A stretch of 64,000 bases of DNA from DATMER01 sp035556715 (lineage in GTDB: Bacteria > Acidobacteriota > Thermoanaerobaculia > Multivoradales > UBA5704). A program made the translations under genes and the position numbers. Within the stretch, counting starts at the first letter, position 1, and each line of letters opens with the position of its first letter. The notes under the pieces are model-generated. The model ran no database searches and was not told the origin of the DNA. It worked only from the letters and a program-made list of their open reading frames with translations. The stretch lies in the NCBI GenBank assembly GCA_035556715.1, contig DATMER010000136.1, positions 156,356 through 220,355 on the forward strand, given 5' to 3'. Below, one piece after another: positions 36,582-45,542 of the stretch.

Positions 36582-37763
36582 GTGCCTCTCTCCTTCCAAA
36601 TCCTCTCCACCGCCGGCTCCATCTCGGGTAGGGCCCGCCGGGGGCGTCTGACCACGCCGCACGGCACGGTCGAGACCCCGGCGTTCATGCCCGTGGGCAC
36701 CCTGGGCGCGGTCAAGGGGACCACCCCCCAGGAGCTGGCCGCGGCCGGCGCCTCGGTCATGCTGTCCAACCTCTACCATCTGGCCCTGCGGCCGGGGGTG
36801 GACACGGTCGAGCGCCTGGGCGGCATCCACGCCTTCACCGGATGGAACGGACCGATCCTCACGGACAGCGGCGGCTTCCAGGTCTTCAGCCTGCAGGGGC
36901 TGCGCAAGGTGGACGACGGCGGGGTCTCCTTCCGCAGCCACCTGGACGGCTCCCCCCTGCGCTTCACTCCCGAAGGCGTCGTGAATCTTCAGGAGAGGAT
37001 GGGCGTAGATATAGCCATGGTGCTCGACGAGTGCCCGCCCTGGCCGATCGAGCGCGATGCCGCCGAAGCCTCCTGGCGCCGGACCCTCGCCTGGGCGCGC
37101 CGCGCCCGGGAAGCCTGGAACGGGGAGAGGGCAGGAGGGCTGTTCGGCATCGTCCAGGGGAGCGTCTTCCCGGACCTCCGCCAGCAGGCGGCCGAGGAGC
37201 TTGCGCAGGTGGGCTTCGACGGCTACGCCATCGGCGGGGTGAGCGTGGGCGAGCCCGACCACGACCGCCGCGCCGTGGTCGAGTGGACCGCCCCGGCGCT
37301 CCCCGGGGACAGGCCGCGCTACCTCATGGGCGTGGGCTACCCGGAGGACATCCTCCACGCCGTCTCCCAGGGGATTGATCTCTTCGACTGCGTGCTGCCG
37401 GCGCGCAACGCCCGGCACGGGGTCCTGTTCACCCGGGAGGGCGTGCTGCGCATCAAGAACGCCCGCTTCAAGGAAGATCCGCGGCCGATCGATCCGCAGT
37501 GCGGATGCCCGGCCTGCGCCCGCACCTCGCGGGCCTTCCTGCACCATCTGACCCGCGCCGGGGAGCTCACCGCGGCGGTGCTGGGGACCCTGCACAACCT
37601 CCGCTTCTACCTTGACTTCATGGGGGAGATCCGGCAAGCTATCGAACTCGGTACGTTCGAGGACCTGGCGGCGAGGCTCGCCTCTCATTCGACCGAGCCC
37701 GCTCCCGGGCTCGAGTCGCTGGCGCCGGTCACCTTCGATCCCCACGACCAGGTAAGGTCTTGA
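36582..37763 (+). CDS. tgt: Queuine tRNA-ribosyltransferase
   Basis: Exchanges G34 for preQ1 in tRNAs with GUN anticodons. 393 aa, TIM barrel. Visible: FMPVGTLGAVKG, DSGGFQVFSL (nucleophile/general-acid Asp), GIVQGS, AIGGVSVGE, MGVGYPEDI, FDCVLPARNARHG, and the zinc site CGCPACARTSRAFLHH. GTG start at 36582, 9 bases after lolA, with no clear ribosome site. The tgt-yajC-secD-secF order is conserved in many bacteria, supporting the call. Confidence 0.95.
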   Translation: MPLSFQILSTAGSISGRARRGRLTTPHGTVETPAFMPVGTLGAVKGTTPQELAAAGASVMLSNLYHLALRPGVDTVERLGGIHAFTGWNGPILTDSGGFQVFSLQGLRKVDDGGVSFRSHLDGSPLRFTPEGVVNLQERMGVDIAMVLDECPPWPIERDAAEASWRRTLAWARRAREAWNGERAGGLFGIVQGSVFPDLRQQAAEELAQVGFDGYAIGGVSVGEPDHDRRAVVEWTAPALPGDRPRYLMGVGYPEDILHAVSQGIDLFDCVLPARNARHGVLFTREGVLRIKNARFKEDPRPIDPQCGCPACARTSRAFLHHLTRAGELTAAVLGTLHNLRFYLDFMGEIRQAIELGTFEDLAARLASHSTEPAPGLESLAPVTFDPHDQVRS

Positions 37764-37795
37764 CGCAGGTCCCGAATCCTGCGGAGTGTATACAT

Positions 37796-38122
37796 ATGAT
37801 CCCGATCCGTCCCGACTGGATGCTGGCATTTCAGGGTGGCTCCACGCAGAGCACCTGGCTCGTCATGATCCCCTACCTGTTCATCGCGGTGATCTTCTAT
37901 TTCCTGCTCATCGCGCCCATGAAGAAGCGCCAGAAGGCGCTGTCCCAGATGGTGGACAGCCTCAAGAAGGGGGACAGGATCGTCACCAGCGGCGGCATCT
38001 ACGGCGAAATCGCCGGGGTGGACGGGGACACCGTGATCCTGAAGGTCGCCGACAACGTCAGGATCAAGCTCGCCAAGTCGGCGATCGCCGGCCTCGAGAA
38101 AGAAGGGGAAACTCCGAAATGA
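37796..38122 (+). CDS. yajC: YajC, Sec translocase accessory subunit
   Basis: 108 aa single-span membrane protein of the SecDF-YajC complex. The membrane segment LVMIPYLFIAVIFYFLLIAPM is followed by KKRQKALSQMVDSLKKGDRI and a small beta domain. ATG at 37796 with GGAG 10 bases upstream; a longer frame from 37760 is less likely. Its stop overlaps the secD ATG (ATGA), so it is coupled. Confidence 0.92.
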   Translation: MIPIRPDWMLAFQGGSTQSTWLVMIPYLFIAVIFYFLLIAPMKKRQKALSQMVDSLKKGDRIVTSGGIYGEIAGVDGDTVILKVADNVRIKLAKSAIAGLEKEGETPK

Positions 38123-39693
38123 AAGGCAATCTGCTCTGGCGCGGGGTGCTCATCCTCGCGATCCTCGTCACCGCGGCGCTGCTCGCCTGGCCGCCGGAAG
38201 AGAAGATCAACCTGGGGCTCGACCTCCGGGGCGGCATGCACCTGGTCCTCCAGGTGGAGACCGAGGACGCCCTGCGCGCCGAGACCGACTCCGACATGGA
38301 CCGCCTGGTCCAGCTCGCCGAAGAAGAAGGCATGGCCGGATTGCAGCCCCGCCGCACCGCCGACGCCCGCTTCGAGATCAGCGGCCTGTCGCCGCAGTCC
38401 ATGGACGCGCTGGCCGACCTCGCCGAGGAGCGGGGCTTCACCGGCCGCGGCGGCACCCGCTGGGAGGTCGCGGGGCGCGGCGACGGGCGCATCGCCTTCG
38501 AGATGAACGATGCCGAGGTCAACGCGGTGCGCAACTCCGCGGTGTCCCAGGCCAGGCAGACGATCGACAACCGCATCAACGCCTACGGCGTGGCCGAGCC
38601 GGTCATCACCACGACCGACGACTACCGCATCGTGGTCCAGCTCCCCGGCGTGGACGACCCGGATCGCGTGCGCAACCTGATCAAGAGCACCGCCTTCCTG
38701 GAGTTCCGCATCGTCGAGAACGGGCCGGTCCCCGACCGCCAGGCCCTGCTGGCGAACTACGGCGGCCGCCTGCCCGACACCCTTGAGATCCTCGAGGGCG
38801 ACGTCCGCGACAACACCGGCAAGGACATCGGCGACGAGTACTACGCGGTCCAGAAGCGGCGCACGGTCACCGGCCGCGACCTCAAGAACGCGCGGCCGAG
38901 CCTGGGCGAGTTCAACCGCCCGGTCGTCCAGTTCATGCTCACGCCCACGGGCTCCGACGCCTTCGGCGAGCTGACCGGCAACAACATCGGCAAGCCCATG
39001 GCCATCGTGCTCGACGGCCGGATCGCCTCGGTGGCGGTCATCCGCTCCCGCATCACCGACGAGGGCGTCATCGAGGGCGACTTCACCCAGCAGGAGGTCC
39101 AGGACCTCTCGACGATCCTCAAGTCCGGCGCCCTGCCCGCGGGCATCACCACCCTGGAGGAGCGCACCGTCGGAGCCTCGCTGGGGCGCGACTCGATCGA
39201 GAAGGGTATCCTCTCGGGCCTCGTGGGCACGTCGCTGGTCGTCCTCTACATGCTGATCATCTACAACCTGAGCGGCCTGAACGCGGTGATGGCCCTGGCG
39301 CTCAACGTCCTGCTGCTGTTCGGCGGCCTGGCCGCCTTCGACGCCACGCTGACCCTGCCCGGCATCGCCGGCATCATCCTGACCATCGGCATGGCGGTGG
39401 ACGCCAACGTGCTCGTGTTCGAGCGCATCCGCGAGGAGCTGCGCGCCGGGCGGACCGTGCGGTCGTCCATCGACCTCGGCTTCCAGAAGGCGCTGTCGTC
39501 CATCATCGACGGCAACGTCACGACCCTGATCGCGGCGGCCTTCCTGTTCCAGTTCGGCACCGGCCCGATCCGCGGCTTCGCCGTCACCCTGTTCATCGGC
39601 CTTCTGGCGTCCATGTTCACTGCCGTGTTCGTGAGCCGCTGGGTCTTCGACTTCGTCCTGACCCGCTGGCGCGTCCAGCGGCTCTCGATCTGA
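38119..39693 (+). CDS. secD: SecD, protein-export membrane protein
   Basis: 524 aa RND-type motor helping Sec export using proton motive force. One N-terminal membrane helix, then LGLDLRGGMHLVLQV (family block), a large periplasmic part including GVAEPVITTTDDYRIVVQLPGV and GSDAFGELTGNNIGKPMAIVLDG, and a C-terminal five-helix membrane domain with GMAVDANVLVFERIREELRAG. Overlaps yajC by four bases and is 16 bases before secF. Confidence 0.95.
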   Translation: MKGNLLWRGVLILAILVTAALLAWPPEEKINLGLDLRGGMHLVLQVETEDALRAETDSDMDRLVQLAEEEGMAGLQPRRTADARFEISGLSPQSMDALADLAEERGFTGRGGTRWEVAGRGDGRIAFEMNDAEVNAVRNSAVSQARQTIDNRINAYGVAEPVITTTDDYRIVVQLPGVDDPDRVRNLIKSTAFLEFRIVENGPVPDRQALLANYGGRLPDTLEILEGDVRDNTGKDIGDEYYAVQKRRTVTGRDLKNARPSLGEFNRPVVQFMLTPTGSDAFGELTGNNIGKPMAIVLDGRIASVAVIRSRITDEGVIEGDFTQQEVQDLSTILKSGALPAGITTLEERTVGASLGRDSIEKGILSGLVGTSLVVLYMLIIYNLSGLNAVMALALNVLLLFGGLAAFDATLTLPGIAGIILTIGMAVDANVLVFERIREELRAGRTVRSSIDLGFQKALSSIIDGNVTTLIAAAFLFQFGTGPIRGFAVTLFIGLLASMFTAVFVSRWVFDFVLTRWRVQRLSI

Positions 39694-39709
39694 GCCTTAG
39701 GAGCAAGCG

Positions 39710-40906
39710 ATGGAGATCCTTCGCGATACCAACTTCGATTTCCTGAAGTACCGGAAATTCTGGATCCTTTTCTCCCTGGCCCTGATCCTGGCCGGCATCT
39801 TCTTCGTCTTCGTTCACGGCAACCTGAACGTGGGCGTCGACTTCGCGGGCGGAACCCAGATCAACCTGCAGTTCCGCGAGCGGCCGGACATCGAACGGCT
39901 GCGCGGCGTCCTCGAAGGGGCGGGACTGGAGGAGGTCCAGATCCAGCGCTTCGGCCAGGAAGACGAGAACGAGGTCATGGTCCGGACCCGGCTGGTCGAG
40001 GGCCAGGAGCAGGGAAGCCTCGAAAAGGTCGTGACCGCGTTGAACAGCGACCTCAACCCCGGCCAGGCCGGCAAGCCCGACGTCAACCAGATCGGCGCGG
40101 ACGCGCTCGCCGCATTCCTGACCCAGGCCGACCCGGACAAGCTCGGCCCCGCCGGCGCGGCCCGCTATCTGCAGACCGCCGATGAGATCCTGGAGCAGCG
40201 CCGCGACAAGGGTCTGTTCAACTCCTGGGACGAGCTCGCCGGCCTCGGCGGCCTCTCCCAGGCGGGCCTTCAGGCCCTGCAGCAGCGCGCCACCCTGGGC
40301 AACTTCACCGTCGTCGGCGTCGAGAGCGTCGGCCCGCAGATCGGCGAGGAGCTGCGCCGGCAGGGCTTCTACGCCGTGATCCTCTCGCTGATCGGCATGC
40401 TGATCTACATCTGGGTCCGGTTCGAGCTGCGCTTCGGCGTGGGCGCGATCGTGGGCTGCATCCACGACGTGCTGGTCACGCTCTTCCTCTTCGCGGCCTT
40501 CGACTACGAGTTCAACCTGACCACGGTCGCGGCCTTCCTGACCCTGATCGGCTACTCGGTCAACGACACGGTGGTCATCTTCGACCGCATCCGCGAGAAC
40601 ATGCGGAAGACCCGCCGCAAGCCGCTGATCGAGATCATGAACGAGAGCATCAACCAGACGCTGTCGCGCACGATCCTGACCGGCGGATCGACGCTGCTCG
40701 CCTTGGGCGCCCTGCTCGTCCTCGGCAGCGACGTGATCAAGGGTTTCGCGTTCGTGATGCTGGTGGGCGTCATCGTGGGCACCTACTCGTCCATCTACGT
40801 GGCGAGCTCGTTCGCGCTCCTCTGGGAGGACTACTTCGGTGCCGGCGCCAAGGCGCGCCGCGCCGGCCACGCCACCGAGACCCCGGCGCACACGAAGGCG
40901 GGGTAA
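39710..40906 (+). CDS. secF: SecF, protein-export membrane protein, with periplasmic insertion
   Basis: 398 aa, longer than the usual 300-320. N-terminal helix, VGVDFAGGTQINLQF, then VVGVESVGPQIGEELRRQGF, IIFDRIRENMR and five more helices. Residues about 112-198 are extra compared with typical SecF: they include a helical segment with NSWDELAGLGGLSQAGLQAL that looks like a helix-hairpin-helix-type unit facing the periplasm. Start ATG has TAGGAG 8 bases upstream. A good stem-loop follows the gene. Confidence 0.94.
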   Translation: MEILRDTNFDFLKYRKFWILFSLALILAGIFFVFVHGNLNVGVDFAGGTQINLQFRERPDIERLRGVLEGAGLEEVQIQRFGQEDENEVMVRTRLVEGQEQGSLEKVVTALNSDLNPGQAGKPDVNQIGADALAAFLTQADPDKLGPAGAARYLQTADEILEQRRDKGLFNSWDELAGLGGLSQAGLQALQQRATLGNFTVVGVESVGPQIGEELRRQGFYAVILSLIGMLIYIWVRFELRFGVGAIVGCIHDVLVTLFLFAAFDYEFNLTTVAAFLTLIGYSVNDTVVIFDRIRENMRKTRRKPLIEIMNESINQTLSRTILTGGSTLLALGALLVLGSDVIKGFAFVMLVGVIVGTYSSIYVASSFALLWEDYFGAGAKARRAGHATETPAHTKAG

Positions 40907-40930
40907 GGACCAGACAGGCTGTTTTGAAGA

Positions 40931-40970
40931 AGGCCCTCTCCCTGACAGGGGGAGGGCCTCTGGATTTTCT
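40931..40970 (+). terminator. Stem-loop terminator after secF
   Basis: AGGCCCTCTCCC-5-GGGGGAGGGCCT (12-bp stem, 40931-40959) followed by TCTGGATTTTCT. Plausible Rho-independent terminator for the lolA-secF operon. Confidence 0.6.
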
Positions 40971-41030
40971 GCCTACCTTTCTGCGTTACAATCATCTACC
41001 CGGAGCTTCCCCCTCCGGCCCCCCTTGAAT

Positions 41031-43277
41031 ATGGCGCCGGCACGAACCTTTGCTCCACCCGTATTTCCACCCCGGGTGACGCGTGTCGAGGACATTTTCT
41101 CGACGCTCTCGGCCCACGGCCGCCGCTTCGATCCCGAGTTCCTGGGCAGGATCTACGAGTTCTCCCGGGAGATGCACAAGGACCAGCTCCGCCGCTCCGG
41201 CGAGCCGTACCTGGTCCATCCGCTCAACGTCGCCTGGCTCCTGGCCGAGCTCAAGTTCGACCAGACCTGCGTGGCCGTGGGGCTCCTCCACGACGTGCTG
41301 GAGGACACGCTCACCACCCGCGACGTGCTGGAGAAGGAGTTCGGGGCAGAGATCGCCGAGCTCGTGGATGGCGTCACCAAGATCGGCCGCCACGAGTACG
41401 TGCGCCGCGACGAGGCCCAGGCCGAGACCTTCCGCAAGATGATCCTGGCCTCGGCCAAGGACATCCGGGTCATCCTGGTCAAGCTCGCCGACCGCCTGCA
41501 CAACATGCAGACCCTGGAGCCGCTGACTCCCGAGTCGCGGCGCCGGATCTCGCGCGAGACGCTGGAGATCTACGCGCCCATCGCGCACCGCCTGGGCATG
41601 GCCAAGGTCAAGGGGGACCTGGAGGACCTGGCCTTCTTCTACCTCTGGCCCCACCAGTTCAACGAGCTCCACTCCAAGATCTCCGAGAAGATGAAGCTGA
41701 TGGACCGCGGCACCCAGCGCATCCGCGAGCGCCTCGCCCGCACCCTGGAGGAGACCGGCATCGACGCCGAGATCAACTTCCGGGTCAAGCGCTACTACTC
41801 CATCTTCCAGAAGCTCCAGCGCCAGGGGGTCGACATCGACCAGCTCTACGACTACCTGGCCTTCCGCATCGTCACGGTCAACCTGCGCGACACCTATGCC
41901 GCGCTCGGCGTGGTCCACCAGAACTGGCGCCCGATCCCGGGCCGGTTCAAGGACTACATCGCCATGCCCAAGCCCAACCTCTACCAGTCGCTGCACACGA
42001 CCGTGGTGGGGGAGCGCGGGCAGCCGTTCGAGGTGCAGATCCGCACCCGCGAGATGGACCTGGTCGCCGAGGAGGGCATCGCGGCCCACTGGCGCTACAA
42101 GGAGGGGCGGCTCGAGGTCCGGGGGAGCGACGACCAGAACATCCTCTGGCTGCGCCAGCTCCTGGAGTGGCAGAAGGAGGTGCAGGACCCCCGCACCTTC
42201 CTCACCACGCTCAAGGTCGACCTCTACCCGGACGAGGTCTACGTGTTCACGCCCAAGGGGGACGTGCTCTCATTCCCGCGCGGCGCCACGCCGCTCGACT
42301 TCGCCTACCGGGTCCACACCGACCTCGGCCACCACTGCGCGGGCTCGCGGGTCAACGGCCGCCTGGTGCCGCTGCGCACGGCGCTGTCGAACGGCGACAT
42401 GGTGGAGATCGTCACCAACCCGAACCGCAACCCGAGCCGCGACTGGCTGAACTTCGTCACCACCTCGCGCGCCAAGAGCAAGATCCGGCAGTGGCTCAAC
42501 ACCCAGCAGAAGCAGCGCGCCATGGAGATCGGCCGCCGCCTGATGGAGAAGGAGCTGCGCAAGTTCGGCGTGACGCTCAAGAAGTTCCTGGACGATCCGG
42601 CGCTCGCCACCTATCTCCAGGAAGAGGGGCTGTCCAGGGCCGACGACCTCTACAGCCGCCTGGGCTTCGGCAAGGCGGAGACGCGGCATGTGCTGGCGCG
42701 GGTGCTGGGCGAGGAGAAGCTGGCCGAGCCGGTGGAGGAGAAGCCGCCGGGCCGCATCCGGCAGGCGGTCAACAAGATCCTCCCATTCGGCGTCGGCGCG
42801 GGCGGGGGGCCGATCACGGTCAAGGGGCACGGCGACTTGCTGGCCTACCTGGCCAAGTGCTGCAACCCGCTGCCGGGGGAGGACATCGTGGGCTACGTGA
42901 CGCGCGGCCGCGGGGTCTCGGTGCACTCGATCAGCTGCCCCAACGTGCAGAACCTGCTCTACAACCCGGAGCGGGAGATCGAGGTCAAGTGGGACCAGGC
43001 CCGGGACGAGGTCTACCAGGTCTCGCTGATCATCGAGACCGCGGACCAGCCGGGCATGCTAGCGCGCCTCACCGAGGCGATCACCAAGGTGGGGAGCAAC
43101 ATCACGCAGATCGAGGCGGAGACGCACGAGACCGGCAGGGCCACGATCGGCGTGGTCTGCCAGCTCAAGGACCGCAAGCACCTGGAGAGGCTGTTCAGGG
43201 AGGTGCGCTCGATCGCGGGAGTGCTGAGGGTCGACCGGCGAGTGACGGGGGGCGGGACGATGGCGGAGGCCAACTAG
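41031..43277 (+). CDS. RelA/SpoT-family bifunctional (p)ppGpp synthetase/hydrolase
   Basis: 748 aa. Order: HD hydrolase domain (PYLVHPLNVAWLLAEL, LLHDVLEDT near residues 86-93, LVKLADRLHNM) with its motifs intact; synthetase domain (about 210-340: VKRYYSIFQKLQRQGVDI, FKDYIAMPKPNLYQSLHTTV); TGS domain near 402 (VYVFTPKGDVLSFPRGATPLDFAY); zinc-finger-like region with CCNPLPGE; ACT domain from about 662. An intact HD block implies both synthesis and hydrolysis. The long frame upstream of the ATG is not family-like, and a TACAAT at 40987 precedes it. Convergent with rpmB. Confidence 0.93.
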   Translation: MAPARTFAPPVFPPRVTRVEDIFSTLSAHGRRFDPEFLGRIYEFSREMHKDQLRRSGEPYLVHPLNVAWLLAELKFDQTCVAVGLLHDVLEDTLTTRDVLEKEFGAEIAELVDGVTKIGRHEYVRRDEAQAETFRKMILASAKDIRVILVKLADRLHNMQTLEPLTPESRRRISRETLEIYAPIAHRLGMAKVKGDLEDLAFFYLWPHQFNELHSKISEKMKLMDRGTQRIRERLARTLEETGIDAEINFRVKRYYSIFQKLQRQGVDIDQLYDYLAFRIVTVNLRDTYAALGVVHQNWRPIPGRFKDYIAMPKPNLYQSLHTTVVGERGQPFEVQIRTREMDLVAEEGIAAHWRYKEGRLEVRGSDDQNILWLRQLLEWQKEVQDPRTFLTTLKVDLYPDEVYVFTPKGDVLSFPRGATPLDFAYRVHTDLGHHCAGSRVNGRLVPLRTALSNGDMVEIVTNPNRNPSRDWLNFVTTSRAKSKIRQWLNTQQKQRAMEIGRRLMEKELRKFGVTLKKFLDDPALATYLQEEGLSRADDLYSRLGFGKAETRHVLARVLGEEKLAEPVEEKPPGRIRQAVNKILPFGVGAGGGPITVKGHGDLLAYLAKCCNPLPGEDIVGYVTRGRGVSVHSISCPNVQNLLYNPEREIEVKWDQARDEVYQVSLIIETADQPGMLARLTEAITKVGSNITQIEAETHETGRATIGVVCQLKDRKHLERLFREVRSIAGVLRVDRRVTGGGTMAEAN

Positions 43278-43290
43278 GCCCCCGCCCAGG

Positions 43291-43530
43291 CTAACCCTGC
43301 TGAGTCTGGCCCTGACCCTCTTCCGGCTTCCACTTGCGCACGGGGGCCTTCACGACCTTGCCGCTGCGCAGGCAGCGGGTGCAGACGCGCACGTGGCGTA
43401 CGGCGCCGTCGACCAGCGCGCGGACACGCTGCAGGTTCGGCTCCCAGGTGCGCGAGGTCACGTTGTGGGCGTGGCTGATGTTGCGGCCGAACACGGTGCC
43501 CTTGCCGCAGATCTCGCATTGCTTGGCCAT
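43291..43530 (-). CDS. rpmB: Ribosomal protein bL28 (zinc-binding C+ form)
   Basis: 79 aa. MAKQCEICGKGTVFGRNISHAHN opens with Cys5-x2-Cys8, and VCTRCLRSGKVVK supplies the second Cys pair, so this is the zinc-ribbon C+ paralogue form. TSRTWEPNLQRVRA is the standard block. The C-terminus has a short Gln/Gly tail. ATG at 43528-43530. Monocistronic, convergent with the Rel enzyme at 13 bases. Confidence 0.95.
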   Translation of the reverse strand: MAKQCEICGKGTVFGRNISHAHNVTSRTWEPNLQRVRALVDGAVRHVRVCTRCLRSGKVVKAPVRKWKPEEGQGQTQQG

Positions 43531-43583
43531 GGTCCTATCTCCAATCTCTTCCTGGATTCTCGGTAGCCCCGAAGGGCACGACA

Positions 43584-43611
43584 AGATAACAGAACAGGCC
43601 CCCTTCCGCAA
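43584..43611 (-). promoter_or_regulatory. Probable rpmB promoter (TTGCGG-16-TTATCT)
   Basis: On the minus strand TTGCGG (43606-43611) and TTATCT (43584-43589) are 16 bases apart, about 54 bases before the rpmB start. Reasonable sigma-70-type match. Confidence 0.45.
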
Positions 43612-43735
43612 TCCCGCTCTCTGACCCGCCCTTGAGCGGGCTCCAGCATCTTCCTCAAACAAAGGGCTTGCGTTCCAGAAAAAGCGGGTGTACAGTTCCC
43701 TCACTGGTTCATATAGCCATAGATACATGTTCAGC

Positions 43736-43772
43736 TTGACACCGGTGTCTTGAAGCTGCTAGCTTGCAGCTA
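43736..43772 (+). promoter_or_regulatory. pilM promoter region with TTGACA and AGCTGC-6-GCAGCT palindrome
   Basis: A perfect TTGACA at 43736-43741 is followed 18 bases later by TAGCTT. A palindrome AGCTGC-TAGCTT-GCAGCT (43755-43772) covers the putative -10, a position where a repressor or an RNA hairpin could act. Inference. Confidence 0.45.
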
Positions 43773-43835
43773 AGCTTTAAGGATTCACCGGTAAGTAGGC
43801 TTGAAAGCTGGACTTTTAAGGGAGCTTGAAACGCC

Positions 43836-44897
43836 GTGCTCTTCTCGCGCTCTAAAAAGAGTGTCGTAGGGCTGGACATCGGAAGCTCCGGTATCAAGCT
43901 GGTCGAGCTCAAGGAGCGCAAGCAGGGGGAGTTCACCCTGCAGCGCCTCGGGGTCGAACCGCTTTCACCGGAAGCGATCGTTGACGGCTCGATCATGGAC
44001 TCGTCGCTCGTGGTGGATGCAATCCACCGCCTGAATGACCAGACCAAGGTCAAGAACACCAACTACGCCACCTCGCTGTCCGGCCATTCCGTCATCATCA
44101 AGAAGATCCAGCTTCCGGCAATGCCCGAGGAGGAGCTGGCGGAGTCGATCCAGTGGGAGGCGGAGCAGTACATCCCCTTCGACATCAACGACGTCCGCCT
44201 GGACTACGTGGTGCTCGCGGACGGCGAGGCCGGCCGCGACAACATGGACGTCCTGCTGGTGGCGGTCAAGCGCGACAAGGTCAACGACTATGTCTCGGTG
44301 ATCAGCCAGACCGGCAAGAGTCCCTCGATCGTCGACGTCGACGCCTTCGCGGTGCAGAACGCCTACGAGGCCAACTACGACCTCGACCCGCGCAAGGTCG
44401 TGGCATTGATCAACATGGGCGCGAGCGTCACGAACATCAACATCCTGGCGCGCGGCACGACCGTGTTCTGGCGCGACATCACCATGGGCGGCAACCACTT
44501 CACCGAGTCGCTGCAGCGCGAGTTCAACCTCTCCTTCCAGCAGGCGGAGACGCTGAAGCGCGGCGAGCCGGTGGACCGCTACACCGCGGCCGACGCCCGC
44601 AGCGTGCTGGAGACGGTGTCGGCCGAGATGGCGTCGGAGATCCGCAAGACGTTCGACTTCTTCTCGGCGACCTCGTCGGAAGGGCCGGTGGACGAGCTGG
44701 TGCTGTCGGGCGGCTGCGCTCTCACTCCGAACCTGCTCCAGGTGCTGCGGGAGCGCTTCGAGGTGCCGACCGAGCTGATGAACCCGCTGAAGCGGATCCA
44801 GTACAAGGAGAGCGACTTCGACGCCACCTGGCTGCAGTCGATCGCGCCCATGATGGCCGTAGCCGTGGGGCTCGGCATCCGCAAGGTGGGGGAGTAG
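43836..44897 (+). CDS. pilM: PilM, type IV pilus inner-membrane platform protein
   Basis: 353 aa actin-like cytoplasmic ATPase-fold protein. FSRSKKSVVGLDIGSSGIKLVELKERKQGEFTLQ start, PAMPEEELAESIQWEAEQYIPF in the middle, and a late GGCALTPNLLQVLRERFEV phosphate-loop region are family hallmarks. It docks the PilN N-terminus. GTG start at 43836. First gene of a complete pilMNOPQ operon; translated downstream genes are 3-12 bases apart or overlapping. Confidence 0.95.
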   Translation: MLFSRSKKSVVGLDIGSSGIKLVELKERKQGEFTLQRLGVEPLSPEAIVDGSIMDSSLVVDAIHRLNDQTKVKNTNYATSLSGHSVIIKKIQLPAMPEEELAESIQWEAEQYIPFDINDVRLDYVVLADGEAGRDNMDVLLVAVKRDKVNDYVSVISQTGKSPSIVDVDAFAVQNAYEANYDLDPRKVVALINMGASVTNINILARGTTVFWRDITMGGNHFTESLQREFNLSFQQAETLKRGEPVDRYTAADARSVLETVSAEMASEIRKTFDFFSATSSEGPVDELVLSGGCALTPNLLQVLRERFEVPTELMNPLKRIQYKESDFDATWLQSIAPMMAVAVGLGIRKVGE

Positions 44898-44900
44898 GCC

Positions 44901-45530
44901 ATGATCAAGATCAACCTGCTCAGCGAAGGCAAGCGGGCGGTCCGCAAGGCCAAGCCGGCCTCCTCCCTGCTCGAGGGCAAGGACGTCGGCCAGTACCTGA
45001 TCGCCGCCGGGCTGCTGATCGGCGTGATCGCCGCCGGCTTCTACTGGTGGAGCCTCAAGCAGAAGATCGCCGACCAGCAGGAGAACATCGCCGCGGCCCA
45101 GGCCGAGGTGGACGCCCTGGGCGCGGTGATCAAGGAGGTCGAAGACTACAAGGCCAAGAAGGCCGAGCTCGAGCGCAAGATCGGGATCATCAACGACCTC
45201 AAGGCGAACCAGAAGGGGCCGGTGCGGGTCATGGACCACGTGTCCAAGTCGCTGCCCGAGCTGCTCTGGCTCGACCGCATGACGATGAATGCCACCACGA
45301 TCGTGGTGGAGGGCCGGGCGTTCAACACCAACGCGGTGGCGGCGTTCATCGAGAACCTTGACCGGATCCAGGAGTTCGAGGAGCCCACGCTCCGGGACAC
45401 GACCGATCAGGGCGGCGTCTACAGGTTCGTGATCGACTTCAACTACAAGTTCGAAGTGCCCAAGACGGAAGCGGCTTCCGGAGCCGCGCCCGCGCCGGGC
45501 GCTCCGGCGGCCCCCGCGACTTCCGGGTAG
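44901..45530 (+). CDS. pilN: PilN, type IV pilus assembly protein
   Basis: 209 aa. The short N-terminus MIKINLLSEGKR is the conserved PilM-binding motif (INLLP-like), followed by one membrane helix (IAAGLLIGVIAAGFYWWSL), a coiled coil, and a small periplasmic ferredoxin-like domain (ELLWLDRMTMNATTIVVEGRAFN). The C-terminus is Ala/Pro rich. Starts 3 bases after pilM. Confidence 0.93.
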   Translation: MIKINLLSEGKRAVRKAKPASSLLEGKDVGQYLIAAGLLIGVIAAGFYWWSLKQKIADQQENIAAAQAEVDALGAVIKEVEDYKAKKAELERKIGIINDLKANQKGPVRVMDHVSKSLPELLWLDRMTMNATTIVVEGRAFNTNAVAAFIENLDRIQEFEEPTLRDTTDQGGVYRFVIDFNYKFEVPKTEAASGAAPAPGAPAAPATSG

Positions 45531-45542
45531 GAGGGAACCCCG

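Larger units (their letters stand above)
43531..43835. other. 305-base divergent intergenic region between rpmB and pilM
   Basis: AT-rich relative to its surroundings. It holds the probable rpmB promoter near its left end, a TTGACA with an overlapping palindrome near pilM, and a second possible hexamer pair (TTGCGT...TACAGT, 17-base spacing, ending at about 43696). No gene seen. Confidence 0.7.

Noticed and set aside
43741..43794. CACCGGTG and CACCGGTA pair upstream of pilM as an operator pair
   Set aside because: Short and common in GC-rich DNA; no second evidence beyond the palindrome already listed.
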